10,000 nucleotides of DNA, taken from positions 4,997,827 to 5,007,826 of the forward strand of contig CM022668.1 of the NCBI GenBank assembly GCA_012295275.1, in the 5' to 3' direction. Source of the stretch: Chrysomallon squamiferum. Taxonomy: Eukaryota; Mollusca; Gastropoda; Neomphalida; Peltospiridae. Each line of letters begins with the position of its first letter. Positions within the stretch are counted from its first letter, which is position 1. Below, piece after piece: positions 1 through 8,730 of this stretch. The notes beneath the pieces were generated by a model, which worked only from the letters and a program-made list of their open reading frames with translations, searched no databases and was not told the origin of the DNA. A program made the position numbers and the translations under genes.

Positions 1-840
1 AATAAAGCTGTTTGATAACTAAACTGAAATCTTACAGGCTCTCACACGATGTTAATAACTAACTGAATTGGTCAATAATAAATTCAGTAGTAGTAACAAT
101 AGTAGTAGAATTCTAATAGAGGTTACAGTAGTAGTAGGAATAGTGGTGTAGAAAACAGCAGTAGTGGTAGTAGTAGTAGAACGAGCAGAAAATCATGGCA
201 ATCCTTCATTATTAGTAGTAAAATATTACTAGAGTCTTTTTTACATTCTGTAGCATTTATTTAACTTATTTGTTCAGTCTAAAATCTCTGTATATGTGAT
301 TAGTGTGTGCATTTTCTAACATCTCTGTCTTTACAGTAATGTCCTACGAAAACGGATGTTATTATGGTGGCTTGGCACCCTGAACTTTACTACTTTATAT
401 TATATTATATTATATTATATTATATTATATTATATTATATTACATTATATGAGTAAAATAAATTAGAAAAAATGTTATAAAATAGCGTTAAGTAAAGTAA
501 AATAAAAATTAAATTGAAGACAAGTTAAGTAAGTAATAGTAAAGTAAAAATAAATAAAGAAAGAAAGAACTTCTAAAGTAAATTAATCTAAAGTAAAATA
601 AATGAGGTAAACCATAGTAAAATGAAAATACAATATAAACAATAATAGAAATAAAAAGAACAAAAACAGAAACGAAACTTATCCAAACTTAGATGTCATT
701 TATTTTTGTTAAATTGTAAAATACATAAATTTAAAGTGTTTCTGCAATGGTATGAAGAAAATCGTCTAATAAAATGATTTATATTTCCTAATTTGTATCT
801 GTTTTATTTGAGGCCATCTATCATGTATGATGAACTCTGA
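1..840. other. AT-rich non-coding region with simple repeats
   Basis: No supportable exon was seen on either strand. The stretch holds a degenerate GTA/AGT trinucleotide patch at about 88-181, an (ATATT)n run, and A-rich DNA built from AAAT/AAGTA words at about 460-660. A GT donor-like site at about 8 (minus strand, next to GAGAGCCT) and a 9-nt exon-like candidate near 340-350 lack convincing acceptors. The remaining exons of gene A would be expected in this direction if it were complete, but nothing resembling exon 2 of gene B was found here. Confidence 0.6.
396..443. repeat. (ATATT)n pentanucleotide microsatellite
   Basis: About nine uninterrupted ATATT units, ending in a variant unit with a T-to-C change. 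Confidence 0.9.
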
Positions 841-1073
841 CAATGATTCATTGCGCATCTGCTTATGTACAAATGCATATATTGTAACATTAGTGCTGGA
901 AATAGGCGAAAGAAGTCTTTCTTTCTTTCTTACTTTATTTCTTTATTCATTTGTTCGTTCACTTAATTCTATTAGCGGTTTTTGTGGGTTTTTTGTTTGA
1001 TTTTTTATCTTTGATTTCGTTGTATTAACATTTTCCTATTGATTAGACCTTCATACATTGCTTTAATACTTTC

Positions 1074-1074
<1 letters not shown>

Positions 1075-1112
<38 letters not shown>

Positions 1113-1133
1113 GTATGTATGTATGTATGTATG
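1075..1133. repeat. (AC)n followed by (ATGT)n compound microsatellite
   Basis: About 17 AC dinucleotides are followed directly by about six ATGT tetranucleotides. Confidence 0.95.
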
Positions 1134-1260
1134 CATAATGTCTGCTCTGTAGAAGATTCTTAGAAAGAAATTCTGGATTTCGAAGGATCTGTTTGAAGGT
1201 TTTTAACTGTTTGTTTTTTCCTGTTCTAATTTTACTTAGATCTCGGTGATTTTCATATAA

Positions 1261-1261
1261 C

Positions 1262-1333
<72 letters not shown>
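1261..1333. repeat. (AAT)n microsatellite
   Basis: About 24 uninterrupted AAT units. A matching (AAT)n tract occupies the equivalent place in the B/C spacer (8610-8730), after the shared words TTTGAAGG and TGTTCTA. Confidence 0.95.
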
Positions 1334-1634
1334 CATAAAACAATTTATTTTGTCTGTAACTCTTTTGTTAATGTACTCGATGTGAAATGCCTACACATGA
1401 GTGTTTGTTTAAAATAATAAATAAATGTATTCACTTATCTAAGACCCATGCTGTTGTATGTGATCGAGTTATTATTATTATTATTATTATATAAACGTCT
1501 ACTAGACACAAATTACACAGTTGATTTTTTGCATAGTACAAATATCGTTCAAAGATAACAAACTATAATTTTGTGTAAGAAGCAATTAGCTGTAATATAA
1601 GTAAACATTAATACATGTTTACTGTAACGATATT

Positions 1635-1775
1635 TAAAATCTTCGACGTTTATTATATTAACTGGTGATTTTTAAATTTTGGAATACCGTTGTTCCAAAG
1701 AAAATAAACAAAGATTTCCGATAATATCCTAGAATCCCAGAAATATTACTTTATTATACAAATAAATAATTAAAA
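1635..1775 (+). repeat. Arm 1 of a dispersed inverted repeat
   Basis: This arm is clearly similar to the reverse complement of 6985-7125. Shared words, read on the plus strand here, include CCAAAGAAAA, AACAAAGATTTCC and AGAAATATTACTTTATTATA. The two arms lie about 5.2 kb apart, in opposite orientation. It is either a short interspersed element or a MITE-like remnant. No terminal inverted repeats or target-site duplications were identified. Confidence 0.75.
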
Positions 1776-1997
1776 ATACATTATGAACAGAATAAAATAA
1801 AATAACATTGTTACTATTGTTTTTATTGTAATGTGTGTTGATTATGTTAGATGGATATTATTAGTGTAATCTTTGTGTAATCTTTCATGACTCTCACGTG
1901 ACATAGTGAAATGTCAAAGATATGACGTTGAAATGAAAATACGTCATCAGAATGATTAAAAAAAATGGATACTAGCGAAGTACTTCCTTTATTCAAC

Positions 1998-2159
1998 GTC
2001 ATACCAGACACGTCATACCAGACACGTCATATCAGACACGTCATGTCAGACACGTCATGCCAGACACGTCATATCAGACACGTCATACCAGACACGTCAT
2101 ATCAGACATCATACCAGACACATCATATCAGACACGTCATACCAGACACGTCATATCAG
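1998..2159. repeat. 14-bp minisatellite, about 12 units
   Basis: The unit is GTCATACCAGACAC with variants at positions 6-7 (AC, AT, GT, GC). One unit is 12 bp, losing its last two bases, and several start with A in place of G. The array sits in the spacer copy where the B/C spacer has only a short single sequence around a TGACGTCA palindrome (9035-9042), so it appears to be a local expansion in this copy. Its open frames are by-products of the repeat, since a 14-bp unit shifts frame at every copy. Confidence 0.95.
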
Positions 2160-2357
2160 TGGCGTCACATTTCGTTTCGTCACGAGACAGTCACGATAGG
2201 TTATGGAAATCATTAGATCTGTCTCTTTTTCTTTTTCTTTATTTTGTCTCACTTTCTGTCTAACTTACTGGTTTTCACTGCTTTGTTGTTTTTTTTTATA
2301 TTCATTTGTCTGATTCAAAAAAAAAAAAAAAATAAATAAAAAAAAAAGAAGAAATTT

Positions 2358-2610
2358 TAATCCACCTAAGTATTCTATTGAAAAATACAGCGGTAAGTCA
2401 CGTGATAACCGTCACCCGGACCACACGAAGTAACGTCACGTGGACTGCGTCACGTGTCACCTTCAGATTTCTCGGTCAGTTCTTCCCGGTACACCAAGTG
2501 ACAGCTTTTCTGTTTATCTCTCTGTTCTAAAATTAATAAAATATCTATCAACTGATCTGAGACCCATGCTGCTAGCACAAAATTAATTTTAGTTGACAGA
2601 TGTTAATATT
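2358..2610. repeat. Spacer module M, copy 1
   Basis: First of three full copies of a module of about 200-250 bp (others at 3957-4150 and 9298-9490). All contain a CACGTGAT/ACGTGATCAC segment, TTCAGATtt/gTTACGG, AATATCTATC, CTGATCT(A/G)AGACCCATGC and TTGACAGATGTT or a close variant. Partial copies of the GACCCATGC part occur near 1395-1480, 3710-3800 and 8815-8900. This copy is inside what should be intron 1 of gene A. Confidence 0.8.
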
Positions 2611-2652
2611 TCTTGCTTTTATGATGGTCAGTGTGATAGTTTGTGACCGAAT

Positions 2653-2675
2653 TATTTTTATTATTATTAATATTA

Positions 2676-2719
<44 letters not shown>

Positions 2720-2720
2720 T
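2653..2720. repeat. (ATT)n microsatellite
   Basis: Imperfect, then perfect ATT units, in the same position of the spacer as the ATT/AGT compound tracts at 4190-4242, 4483-4575 and 9530-9611. Confidence 0.9.
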
Positions 2721-2857
2721 TAAGTTCACATATGAATATGTAACAAAATAGTAAATAAAATAAAATAAAAGTAATAATAATGCACATCAAGAAGAGAACA
2801 AAAACATTTAGTTTTAACTGCAAAGTTAATTTGAAACAAGAAAATAAATAAATTTAC

Positions 2858-2958
2858 CTTTGAGTGCAGCTGTCACAGAAATGTCTGCCCCACCAACTTC
2901 CATGTGACTCCAATGTAGTGAAACATGCTACGACGACGACAAATAGAAATATTTTCAT
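2858..2958 (-). CDS. Gene A exon 1: secreted-peptide leader (orphan first exon)
   Basis: The minus-strand ATG at 2958-2956 opens 33 codons plus two bases and ends at a consensus donor, AG|GTAAAT. Residues 1-18 form a classic signal peptide: Lys at position 2, a hydrophobic core FLFVVVVACF, and small or polar residues before a likely cleavage after LES. The mature part begins HGSWWGRHF and then has Cys-Asp-Ser-Cys. It is the paralogue of the 7559-7659 exon: 95 of 101 bases are identical. No later exon was found in the 2.8 kb downstream. Spacer-like sequence begins about 80 bp past the donor, so exons 2 onward appear deleted. It could be a decaying copy, or an exon that splices to something beyond the window. 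No protein family is recognised. Confidence 0.8.
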
Positions 2959-3006
2959 TGTTACTGAGTCTTGTTTTAACTTCTTTCTACGAATTCCTTA
3001 TCGACT
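2959..3006 (-). other. Gene A 5' UTR
   Basis: Leader of about 48 nt between the inferred initiator A at 3006 and the ATG. It is well conserved with the gene B leader, sharing for example GGAATTCGTAGAAAGAAGTT and GACTCAGTAAC. The start site is inferred from TATA spacing. Confidence 0.6.
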
Positions 3007-3038
3007 GACTTATTCTGAGAAAGGTAGAGCCACTTATA
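3003..3038 (-). promoter_or_regulatory. Gene A core promoter: TATA box and initiator
   Basis: On the minus strand, TATAAG (3038-3033, within TTTATAAG) is followed 32 nt later by the initiator TCAGTC, whose A is at 3006. This spacing is normal for an animal TATA promoter. The paralogous promoter of gene B keeps both elements, with 28 nt between them. Confidence 0.75.
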
Positions 3039-3084
3039 AATGTTACTGAAAGAAAATATAAGAAAAAAAAGAAAAAAGAATAAA

Positions 3085-3200
3085 AGGTCACCTATTTATT
3101 GAACTATTTTTCAAGCATTTGAAATAAACCGTCCAGTAAATTTTAATTTAAATACATCAGCTGTTACGTGTAATAAACATATTATCTTTTTCCCTGCGTG
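3085..3200 (-). repeat. Promoter-upstream conserved block, copy A
   Basis: Similar to 7806-7915 and 8329-8430. Shared words are AGGT(C/A)A(C/T)CT.TTTA.TGAACTA, TTTTCA and CAGCTGT(T/C)ACGTG. It lies 80-190 bp upstream of the gene A start site, so it may carry distal promoter elements. Confidence 0.65.
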
Positions 3201-3463
3201 GTTCCCTTTTTTCACCTACCACAAAACAAACTGATTTATCCGTTTTATTTGGAAACTGGCGGAAAAAACTTGTTATTTCTTCTCTCTTTTCTCTTTCTTT
3301 CTTTCTTTCTTTCTTTCTTTATTCAATTGTTGGTTAATTAATTTTTATTTATTTTGTTGTTTTTTGTTTAGTTTTTATATATTTAATTTTGCAGTATTCA
3401 TTTTTCATATTACTTGGATATTCATCCATTGTTGTTTTTCTATATATATATAATTAATATACA

Positions 3464-3703
<240 letters not shown>

Positions 3704-3920
3704 CAGGTAGGTGTTTGTTTAAAATAACAAATAAATTAAGTCACTTATCTAAGTCTCATGTTGCTAGAGAAAATTAATTTTAGTTGACAGATGTTGTTTT
3801 ATCACGTACTCATATCGTCAATTTTGTTGCTGTGGCCGAATTATTGTTGCTATTGTTGTTGACAGCTCACTACTGGTTTTCTCTGTTTTATTTTATATAC
3901 GCATTCATCTCTGGTTCCAT

Positions 3921-3958
3921 ACAAAAATAAAATAAAATAAAATAAAATAAAATAAAAA
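3921..3958. repeat. (AAAAT)n microsatellite
   Basis: About seven AAAAT/AATAA pentanucleotides directly before module M copy 2. The B/C spacer has a poly(A) stretch at 9258-9278 in the same place. Confidence 0.9.
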
Positions 3959-4190
3959 TGTAATCCACCTTGATGAAAATACACTAATCAATAACGTGAT
4001 CACCTTCACACAAAGTAAGGTCACGTAGACTGTGTCACCTTCAGATGTTACGGTCGTCGTTCTGTTTTTAAATTAATCAAATATCTATCCACTGATCTAA
4101 GACCCATGCCGCTCACGCAGAATTAATTTCAATCGGCAGATGTTGAGTTTTGTTCGTATTAATATGGTAAATATCATAGGATGTAACAGT
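3957..4190. repeat. Spacer module M, copy 2
   Basis: Strongly similar to 9298-9530, base for base over most of its length, for example GATGAAAATACACTAATCAA and ATCTATCCACTGATCTAAGA. The similarity continues into an ATT-to-AGT compound microsatellite in both copies. Confidence 0.9.
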
Positions 4191-4210
4191 ATTATTATTA
4201 GTAGTAGTAC

Positions 4211-4242
<32 letters not shown>

Positions 4243-4260
4243 TTCTTGTTGTTGTTGTTG
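4190..4260. repeat. ATT/AGT/TTG compound trinucleotide tract
   Basis: ATT units give way to about 14 AGT units (one CTA interruption), then GTT units. The junction GTAACAGTATTATTATTAG is shared with 9525-9560. Confidence 0.9.
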
Positions 4261-4482
4261 ATGTTATTGTTATTTTAATTTTATTATAAGGTATATTGAT
4301 CTCGCTGAAGATATTGCTATAGACTTTATTAATATCACGACTGTCACGTGACCTGTTATGACCTTCACTGATAAAACGTTGACATGAAAACAGGACAACA
4401 CCAATAATACTGACACGTCACGTGGTAGAGTCAGTCCACTGTACCCCAGACTCTCCTTCGTATATTATTCATTATACTAGAA

Positions 4483-4483
4483 C

Positions 4484-4514
<31 letters not shown>

Positions 4515-4539
4515 CATTATCAGTAGTAGTAGTAGTAGC

Positions 4540-4573
<34 letters not shown>

Positions 4574-4575
4574 TT
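4483..4575. repeat. Second ATT/AGT compound tract of the A/B spacer
   Basis: About ten ATT units, then about 22 AGT units with a GCA interruption. It ends in AGTATTACCATGT, which is also the end of the 9530-9620 tract. The A/B spacer thus has two such tracts where the B/C spacer has one. Confidence 0.9.
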
Positions 4576-4795
4576 ACCATGTGGGCGGAATGCCCAAATA
4601 CCTCAATATTTTAAGTTCGCATTTGAATATGTAATAAAATAGTAAAGAAAAGAAAAGTAAAAGAAACTGAATGTAATAATCTGTGTTAATACTACTACCC
4701 CTTGTAACACTAGAACGACTACCAAAGGTTATTAAGAGATATAACCCAAAGTAAAAATATTTTTATAATTTTATTTATTTCGTATCATTGACATA
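4573..4795 (-). other. Gene B 3' flank and poly(A) region
   Basis: Nearly identical to 9614-9840, where it follows a probable last exon of gene C. On the minus strand it holds two overlapping AATAAA hexamers (4779-4774 and 4775-4770), preceded by the conserved TGTCAATGATACG. It therefore probably contains the end of the gene B transcript. Directly upstream, the homology stops at the start of a (GA)n tract (about 4795). Confidence 0.6.
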
Positions 4796-4802
4796 AAGAC
4801 AC

Positions 4803-5010
<208 letters not shown>

Positions 5011-5182
5011 TCTTCGAAAATATGAGATAACTGTGTTTTCTGACAATGTATGATCTGATTTCTTTCTATTTTAAATATATCCAAAATATTTTCACAAGTA
5101 CAATATAACTAAATATATAGCTATCTAAACGAATAATGAATAAATAAATAGATTGTTTTCTAATTAATAAAGTAATTCTTAC

Positions 5183-5191
5183 CAGGAGTAG
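5183..5191 (-). CDS. Gene B micro-exon (9 nt): Thr-Pro linker
   Basis: On the minus strand, CTACTCCTG is preceded by a strong polypyrimidine acceptor (GTCTTTTTTCTTTCGCTTGAAG) ending at 5192. A strong donor, GTAAGAATT, starts at 5182. The 9-nt length keeps the frame, and with an incoming phase of 1 it adds Thr-Thr-Pro and leaves G as the first base of the next codon. It shares the CTAC start and the GTAAGAATT donor with the 12-nt micro-exon at 6470-6481, which suggests local duplication. It is so short that splice sites are the only evidence. If the donor is skipped, the frame ends after eight more codons. Confidence 0.55.
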
Positions 5192-5236
5192 CTTCAAGCG
5201 AAAGAAAAAAGACAAACATTTATTATTATTATTTTT

Positions 5237-5269
<33 letters not shown>
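5237..5269. repeat. (TTG)n microsatellite in gene B
   Basis: About eleven TTG units flanked by ATT units, in the 3' part of gene B. Confidence 0.95.
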
Positions 5270-5297
5270 ATTATTATGTAGTAATACTATATCTCTA

Positions 5298-5495
<198 letters not shown>

Positions 5496-5527
5496 GTAAA
5501 ACGCATATCCACGTGTCCATATATATA

Positions 5528-5543
5528 TTGATATATATATCAA
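5528..5543. repeat. 16-bp AT-rich perfect palindrome
   Basis: TTGATATATATATCAA, which could form a hairpin or cruciform. It is set in ATATAT-rich sequence, so it may be a chance product of a dinucleotide repeat. Confidence 0.7.
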
Positions 5544-5618
5544 ATAATATATGTATATATACTTAAGTGTGTGTACGTATATCTGTATGGATGTTTAAAT
5601 TTGTATGTTTCGATCTAC

Positions 5619-5648
5619 TGGAATAAAAACTCAACAATGCAAAGGCAT
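5619..5648 (-). other. Candidate 30-nt exon of gene B (weak)
   Basis: On the minus strand a good acceptor (TTATTATTATTTCAG) precedes 30 nt and a weak donor (CCA|GTAGAT). The length is a multiple of 3 and the phase 1 frame is open, but the encoded residues (NAFALLSFYS) are hydrophobic, unlike the Thr/Ser/Pro micro-exons. It may be chance in T-rich DNA. If the donor is not used, the frame continues for 14 more codons to a stop. Confidence 0.2.
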
Positions 5649-5853
5649 CTGAAATAATAATAACTATGTTTAATATGGTAGATTTGAAGAACAAATAATT
5701 AATGTTTTCTTGATGCTTTCAGACGTGCGCCATTCTGTTTTATAACTGTGTCGGTATTTATACTATTTTGAAGGCCTAAAATTTACTAGAGTGAAACATG
5801 TTAAAACGCCAGAGAATGATTTTGTCAGCTGGTTTACTTTAATAGTAGGATGG

Positions 5854-5900
5854 TCAGTAAGATGTCTTGGGGTACAAATATTGGGGCACAGGTCTTGGGG
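5854..5900 (-). other. Candidate alternative last exon of gene B (weak to moderate)
   Basis: An ATTACAG acceptor at 5902-5901 opens a segment that is unusually GC-rich for this window, built from CCCCAA repeats. Read in phase 1 after the upstream exons it gives TPRPVPQYLYPKTSY and then TGA (5856-5854), a proline-rich tail that fits a Thr/Pro-rich secreted protein. ATTAAA follows shortly after the stop. It would make the 9-nt micro-exon downstream an alternative. Confidence 0.3.
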
Positions 5901-6138
5901 CTGTAATTATTCTTGGAGACGAACTTGGAAAAAGATTTTAAAAAAATAAGAAGAAGAAGAAAAGAAAAGAAAAAAAGAATACAATATTTACAACAGTAAA
6001 GTTTAGTTTTATAATGTCCCCACTTTACGGCAAAGTGTTTATCGTCGTCAAAATCAGGTGTATTTGTTGTAGCGAAGATATGATTTTTTAAATGATATTT
6101 TAAGATTTTTTCCGAGAAGATAATATGAAAATATCAAC

Positions 6139-6150
6139 TGGTTGAAGGCG
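6139..6150 (-). other. Candidate 12-nt micro-exon of gene B (weak)
   Basis: CGCCTTCAACCA lies between an AAG acceptor and a weak GTTGAT donor. It keeps phase 1 and would encode Thr-Pro-Ser-Thr, matching the composition of the two stronger micro-exons. The pyrimidine tract is poor. Confidence 0.25.
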
Positions 6151-6469
6151 CTTCAATATTTTAGTTTAAAAACTTAATAACGTTCTCTAATGATATTTTA
6201 AGTAATAAAATCTGTGTTTAATAATTAGCACATGCTATATTATATATTTTTATTACGTACACATATAATCATATATATGTATGTACGTAGTACGTATATG
6301 TATGTGTATCTATGAATGAAGATATATATTAATAACTAAAACAATTATTTGTTAGGCGTTTTAATGTGTATTTTACAGTGTTCCTCTGCGTGTATGTTTG
6401 TGTGTGTTTTTACAATGTGTCTATGAGTATGAATACTATAATAATAATAACATAAATAAAAATTCTTAC

Positions 6470-6481
6470 TTGATGTGGTAG
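6470..6481 (-). CDS. Gene B micro-exon (12 nt): Thr/Ser linker
   Basis: On the minus strand, CTACCACATCAA is bounded by a near-ideal acceptor (TTTGTTTCTTTCTTTCACAG) and a strong donor (GTAAGAATT). It is 12 nt and phase-symmetric: the incoming A from the 65-nt exon plus CT gives Thr, then Thr-Thr-Ser, leaving A for the next codon. The resulting TTTS followed by TTP resembles a short, O-glycosylatable linker. The exact match of phase with neighbours both up- and downstream is the main support. Confidence 0.65.
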
Positions 6482-6545
6482 CTGTGAAAGAAAGAAACAA
6501 ATTATTTTAGTCATTTAACTTTTATAAAATGCATCAAATAAGTAA

Positions 6546-6548
<3 letters not shown>

Positions 6549-6638
<90 letters not shown>
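6549..6638. repeat. (GA)n microsatellite 3
   Basis: About 45 GA units in the intron between exon 2 and the 12-nt micro-exon. It lacks the ACATAAAGACACGG flank of tracts 1 and 2, so it arose separately. Confidence 0.98.
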
Positions 6639-6642
<4 letters not shown>

Positions 6643-6777
6643 CTTTTTCATTTTGTTGTTGCTGCTGTTCTTTTAAATTTGAATGAAATCAGTTGTAATT
6701 GAACAGTACATATATCAGATGTAAAGGAAAATAAAACAGAAATTTATGTAATACTAATATCTTTATTTATATCTTAC

Positions 6778-6842
6778 TTTGCGATTCGCAGTCATCAAGT
6801 TGTTGTTTTAGAAGATCGAGTCTGATCTCCAGTAATTTAACT
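6778..6842 (-). CDS. Gene B exon 2: short amphipathic heptad helix
   Basis: On the minus strand a strong acceptor (TTCAACAGTTTCATTTTAG) opens a 65-nt exon closed by the donor CAAA|GTAAGAT. Joined to exon 1 in phase 2 it completes an Arg codon and then reads VKLLEIRLDLLKQQLDDCE, followed by SQ, with no stop. Val1, Leu4, Leu8, Leu11, Leu15 and Cys18 fall on alternating 3/4 spacing, the a/d pattern of a coiled coil. The Cys sits on the same face, so a disulfide-linked dimer or a bond to the mature N-terminal Cys is possible. Of the other two frames, one meets a stop. The charge and leucine pattern is unlike the translation of AT-rich filler, which supports a true exon. Confidence 0.8.
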
Positions 6843-6866
6843 CTAAAATGAAACTGTTGAATAACA

Positions 6867-6867
<1 letters not shown>

Positions 6868-6908
<41 letters not shown>
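6868..6908. repeat. (AAT)n microsatellite
   Basis: About 13 AAT units, then GAT units, directly upstream of the exon 2 acceptor on the minus strand. As ATT it adds to the T-rich tract. Confidence 0.9.
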
Positions 6909-6910
<2 letters not shown>

Positions 6911-6984
6911 TGATGAGGAATATAATGATGATGGTGCTGATATCGTAGATGGTGAAACATTTTATTTTACTTTACTTTATTTTA

Positions 6985-7125
6985 TTAATTATATTTTTTC
7001 AATTTATTTATTTGTATAATAAAGTAATATTTCTTGGATTCTGGGACATTACTGGAAATCTTTGTTTTCTTTGGTACAACGATATTGCAAAATACAAAAT
7101 CCAACAATTAATATAATAAAGGTCA
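6985..7125 (-). repeat. Arm 2 of the dispersed inverted repeat
   Basis: Reverse complement of 1635-1775 with moderate divergence, located in intron 1 of gene B. See arm 1. Confidence 0.75.
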
Positions 7126-7558
7126 AACATATTAGTTTGTTAGTGAAATGGGGACGTTAAATGTTGTTCTTTTTTTCTTCTTCTTCTTTTAATGGTAATA
7201 TTTTATTGTTATTCTTTATTACGAATAATGTCAAATTACCCAGATAATTAAAGAGCAACCTGGTAGTACAGATAATTTATTTAGAAGGTTCAATCTTACC
7301 GTAGACAATAATCGTATTAATTAATGCAAATACGAAATTTAAAAAGCTAAGTTATGAAGAAGAAACAAAATCATTAAAGAGATAAAAAATAATAATAATA
7401 ATAAATAAACGAATAATAATAACATCCCCAAAAAATAATATTTAAAAAATCATAATAATAAAGATTATAAATAAACAAGTAAATAAATAAGAAAAATAGA
7501 AATAAAACAGTTAATTTTAAGTGCGAAATTAATTTCAAATAATAAAAAAAAAAATTAC

Positions 7559-7659
7559 CTTTCACTGCAGCTGTGCCAGAAATGTCTGCCCCACCAACTT
7601 CCATGTGACTCCACTGTAGTCAAACATGCTACGACGACGACAAATAGAAATATTTTCAT
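7559..7659 (-). CDS. Gene B exon 1: signal peptide and mature N-terminus
   Basis: The ATG at 7659-7657 starts 33 codons plus two bases, closed by the donor AG|GTAATT. Residues 1-18 are a signal peptide (MKIFLFVVVVAC core, likely cleavage after VES, small residue at -1 and Val at -3), so the product should enter the secretory pathway. The mature protein starts HGSWWGRHFWHSC, rich in Trp and His with a single Cys (residue 31). The ATG is the first in the inferred transcript, about 52 nt from the initiator. The exon joins in frame to exon 2. It is one of at least two tandem paralogues; copy A has Cys-Asp at residues 28-29 where this one has Trp-His. No family is recognised. A defence, mucosal, venom-like or reproductive secreted peptide are all open possibilities. 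Confidence 0.85.
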
Positions 7660-7711
7660 AGTTACTGAGTCTCGTTGTAACTTCTTTCTACGAATTCCTA
7701 ACCGAGTGACT
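7660..7711 (-). other. Gene B 5' UTR
   Basis: Leader of about 52 nt from the inferred initiator A at 7711 to the ATG, conserved with the gene A leader. It has no upstream ATG. Confidence 0.6.
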
Positions 7712-7739
7712 GACTCTGAGAAAAGTGGAGCCGTTTATA
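7708..7739 (-). promoter_or_regulatory. Gene B core promoter: TATA box and initiator
   Basis: TATAAA (7739-7734, in ATTTATAAAC) lies 28 nt before TCAGTCA, whose A is at 7711. A CACGTG E-box (7751-7756) sits just upstream of the TATA box and is absent from the gene A promoter, so the two copies may respond differently to bHLH-type factors. Confidence 0.75.
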
Positions 7740-7805
7740 AATATTACTGACACGTGCCAGAAAAAAGAAGAAAAAAAAGAAAAAAAAAATGAAAAGAAAA
7801 GAGAA

Positions 7806-7915
7806 AAGGTAATCTGTTTACTGAACTAGTTTTCACATGAACTGTAGAGTATATTCTAATTTAAATATAACAGCTGTCACGTGCTATAAATATATTTTAT
7901 TTTTCCCTACGTGAT
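7806..7915 (-). repeat. Promoter-upstream conserved block, copy B
   Basis: Paralogue of 3085-3200, at a similar distance upstream of the gene B promoter. It carries CAGCTGTCACGTG with a CACGTG core at 7878-7883. Confidence 0.65.
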
Positions 7916-8119
7916 TCTCCTTAAATGTCTAGCTCAAAAGAAAATTGTTTCTCTGTTTTATTTGGAAGCGGGCCGAATAATTATTTCTTTCTTTCTTTAT
8001 TTATTTCTTTATTCATTTGTTCGTTCGTTTACTTTTTTCCTATATGTATTTATTTTCATTGTATTTGTTTGTTTTCGGTTTGGTTTTGTTTTAGGTTTTT
8101 ATATTTAATTTTGGTGTAA

Positions 8120-8172
8120 TAATTTATTTATTTATTTATTTTTTATTTATTTATTTTTTTTTTTTTTTTTTT
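8120..8172. repeat. (TTTA)n and poly(T) tract
   Basis: TTTA units, then about 20 T in a row. Confidence 0.9.
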
Positions 8173-8328
8173 GGACCGTCAGATATTACTTTTTAATTCT
8201 GTCGATATATCAATTCTTGATTACGGTTCAAAATATTTGAAGGTTTTAAATGTTCTTCTTTTCCTGTGAGACAATTGTGAATTTCACTGAAACTTGCGAA
8301 TGTGTTTCGAGAAGACAAAAAGGAAAGA

Positions 8329-8430
8329 AAGGTCACCTATTTACTGAACTAGTTTTCAAACATTTGACGTAAACCGTAGAGAGTACTTCAGTTGATATCT
8401 CGGATGTTACGTGTTATAAACTGGTTTCTC
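8329..8430 (-). repeat. Promoter-upstream conserved block, extra copy without exon
   Basis: Third copy of the block, about 520 bp from copy B, with no first exon next to it. It includes TTACGTGTTATAAAC. It suggests a local duplication within the spacer. Confidence 0.6.
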
Positions 8431-8609
8431 TCTTTTATTTCGAAGTGGACTGAAGAAGTCTTTCTTTATTTATTTCTTTATCTATTTGTTCTGAACTCTA
8501 GAAGATTCTCAAAAACAAACTCTTGATTATCGAAGCAAATCTTTGAAGGTTTTAAATGTTCTTATTTTTTTTTTCTGTTCTACTTCTACTGACATCCCGG
8601 GGATTTTTA

Positions 8610-8619
8610 AATAATAATA

Positions 8620-8697
<78 letters not shown>

Positions 8698-8730
8698 TAA
8701 TAACAGTAATAATAATAATAATGATAATAA
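8610..8730. repeat. (AAT)n microsatellite
   Basis: About 28 AAT units with a few interruptions toward the right end. The Asn or Tyr runs in open frames here are artefacts. Confidence 0.95.

Larger units (their letters stand above)
840..2780. repeat. Degraded third copy of the intergenic spacer
   Basis: Blocks here match the B/C spacer in the same order and orientation: 880-1480 resembles 8430-8870, 1850-1960 resembles 8905-9010, 2160-2280 resembles 9040-9220, 2358-2610 resembles 9298-9490, and 2719-2780 resembles 9651-9720. The matches include long shared words such as TTCAGAT, AAATATCTATC and GACCCATGC around the CACGTG sites. The copy runs to within about 80 bp of the exon-1 donor of gene A, where a gene body would be expected. 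It therefore reads as a spacer fused to a truncated gene. Confidence 0.7.

Noticed and set aside
340-352. 9-nt minus-strand micro-exon (GACATTACT) for gene A
   Set aside because: Acceptor pyrimidines are poor and it has no partner exon 2. Such matches arise by chance in several kb of intron.
1998-2159. CRISPR-like repeat array
   Set aside because: Units are contiguous 14-bp repeats with no spacers, in an animal-type genome.
1965-2263. Protein with Asp-Thr-Ser-Tyr-Gln repeats
   Set aside because: It is the 14-bp minisatellite read in frame. Unit length is not a multiple of three, and the frame is not kept in the sister spacer.
5566-5619. Last exon after the TTTTTATTCCAG acceptor
   Set aside because: In phase 1 it stops after seven codons with no clear poly(A) signal nearby. 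The acceptor may belong to no exon.
7240-7259. Minus-strand exon of 20 nt between CCAG and GTAATT
   Set aside because: The length breaks the frame to exon 2, and the pyrimidine tract is weak.
7300-7346. Minus-strand exon of 47 nt with a good acceptor and a GTAAG donor
   Set aside because: It is open, but it changes phase so that exon 2 could no longer be read in its helix-coding frame, and it encodes only hydrophobic AT-rich filler.
7374-7604. 76-codon open frame ending in Tyr/Phe runs
   Set aside because: It reads through the exon 1 donor of gene B into intron 1. Its start is in a different frame from the signal peptide.
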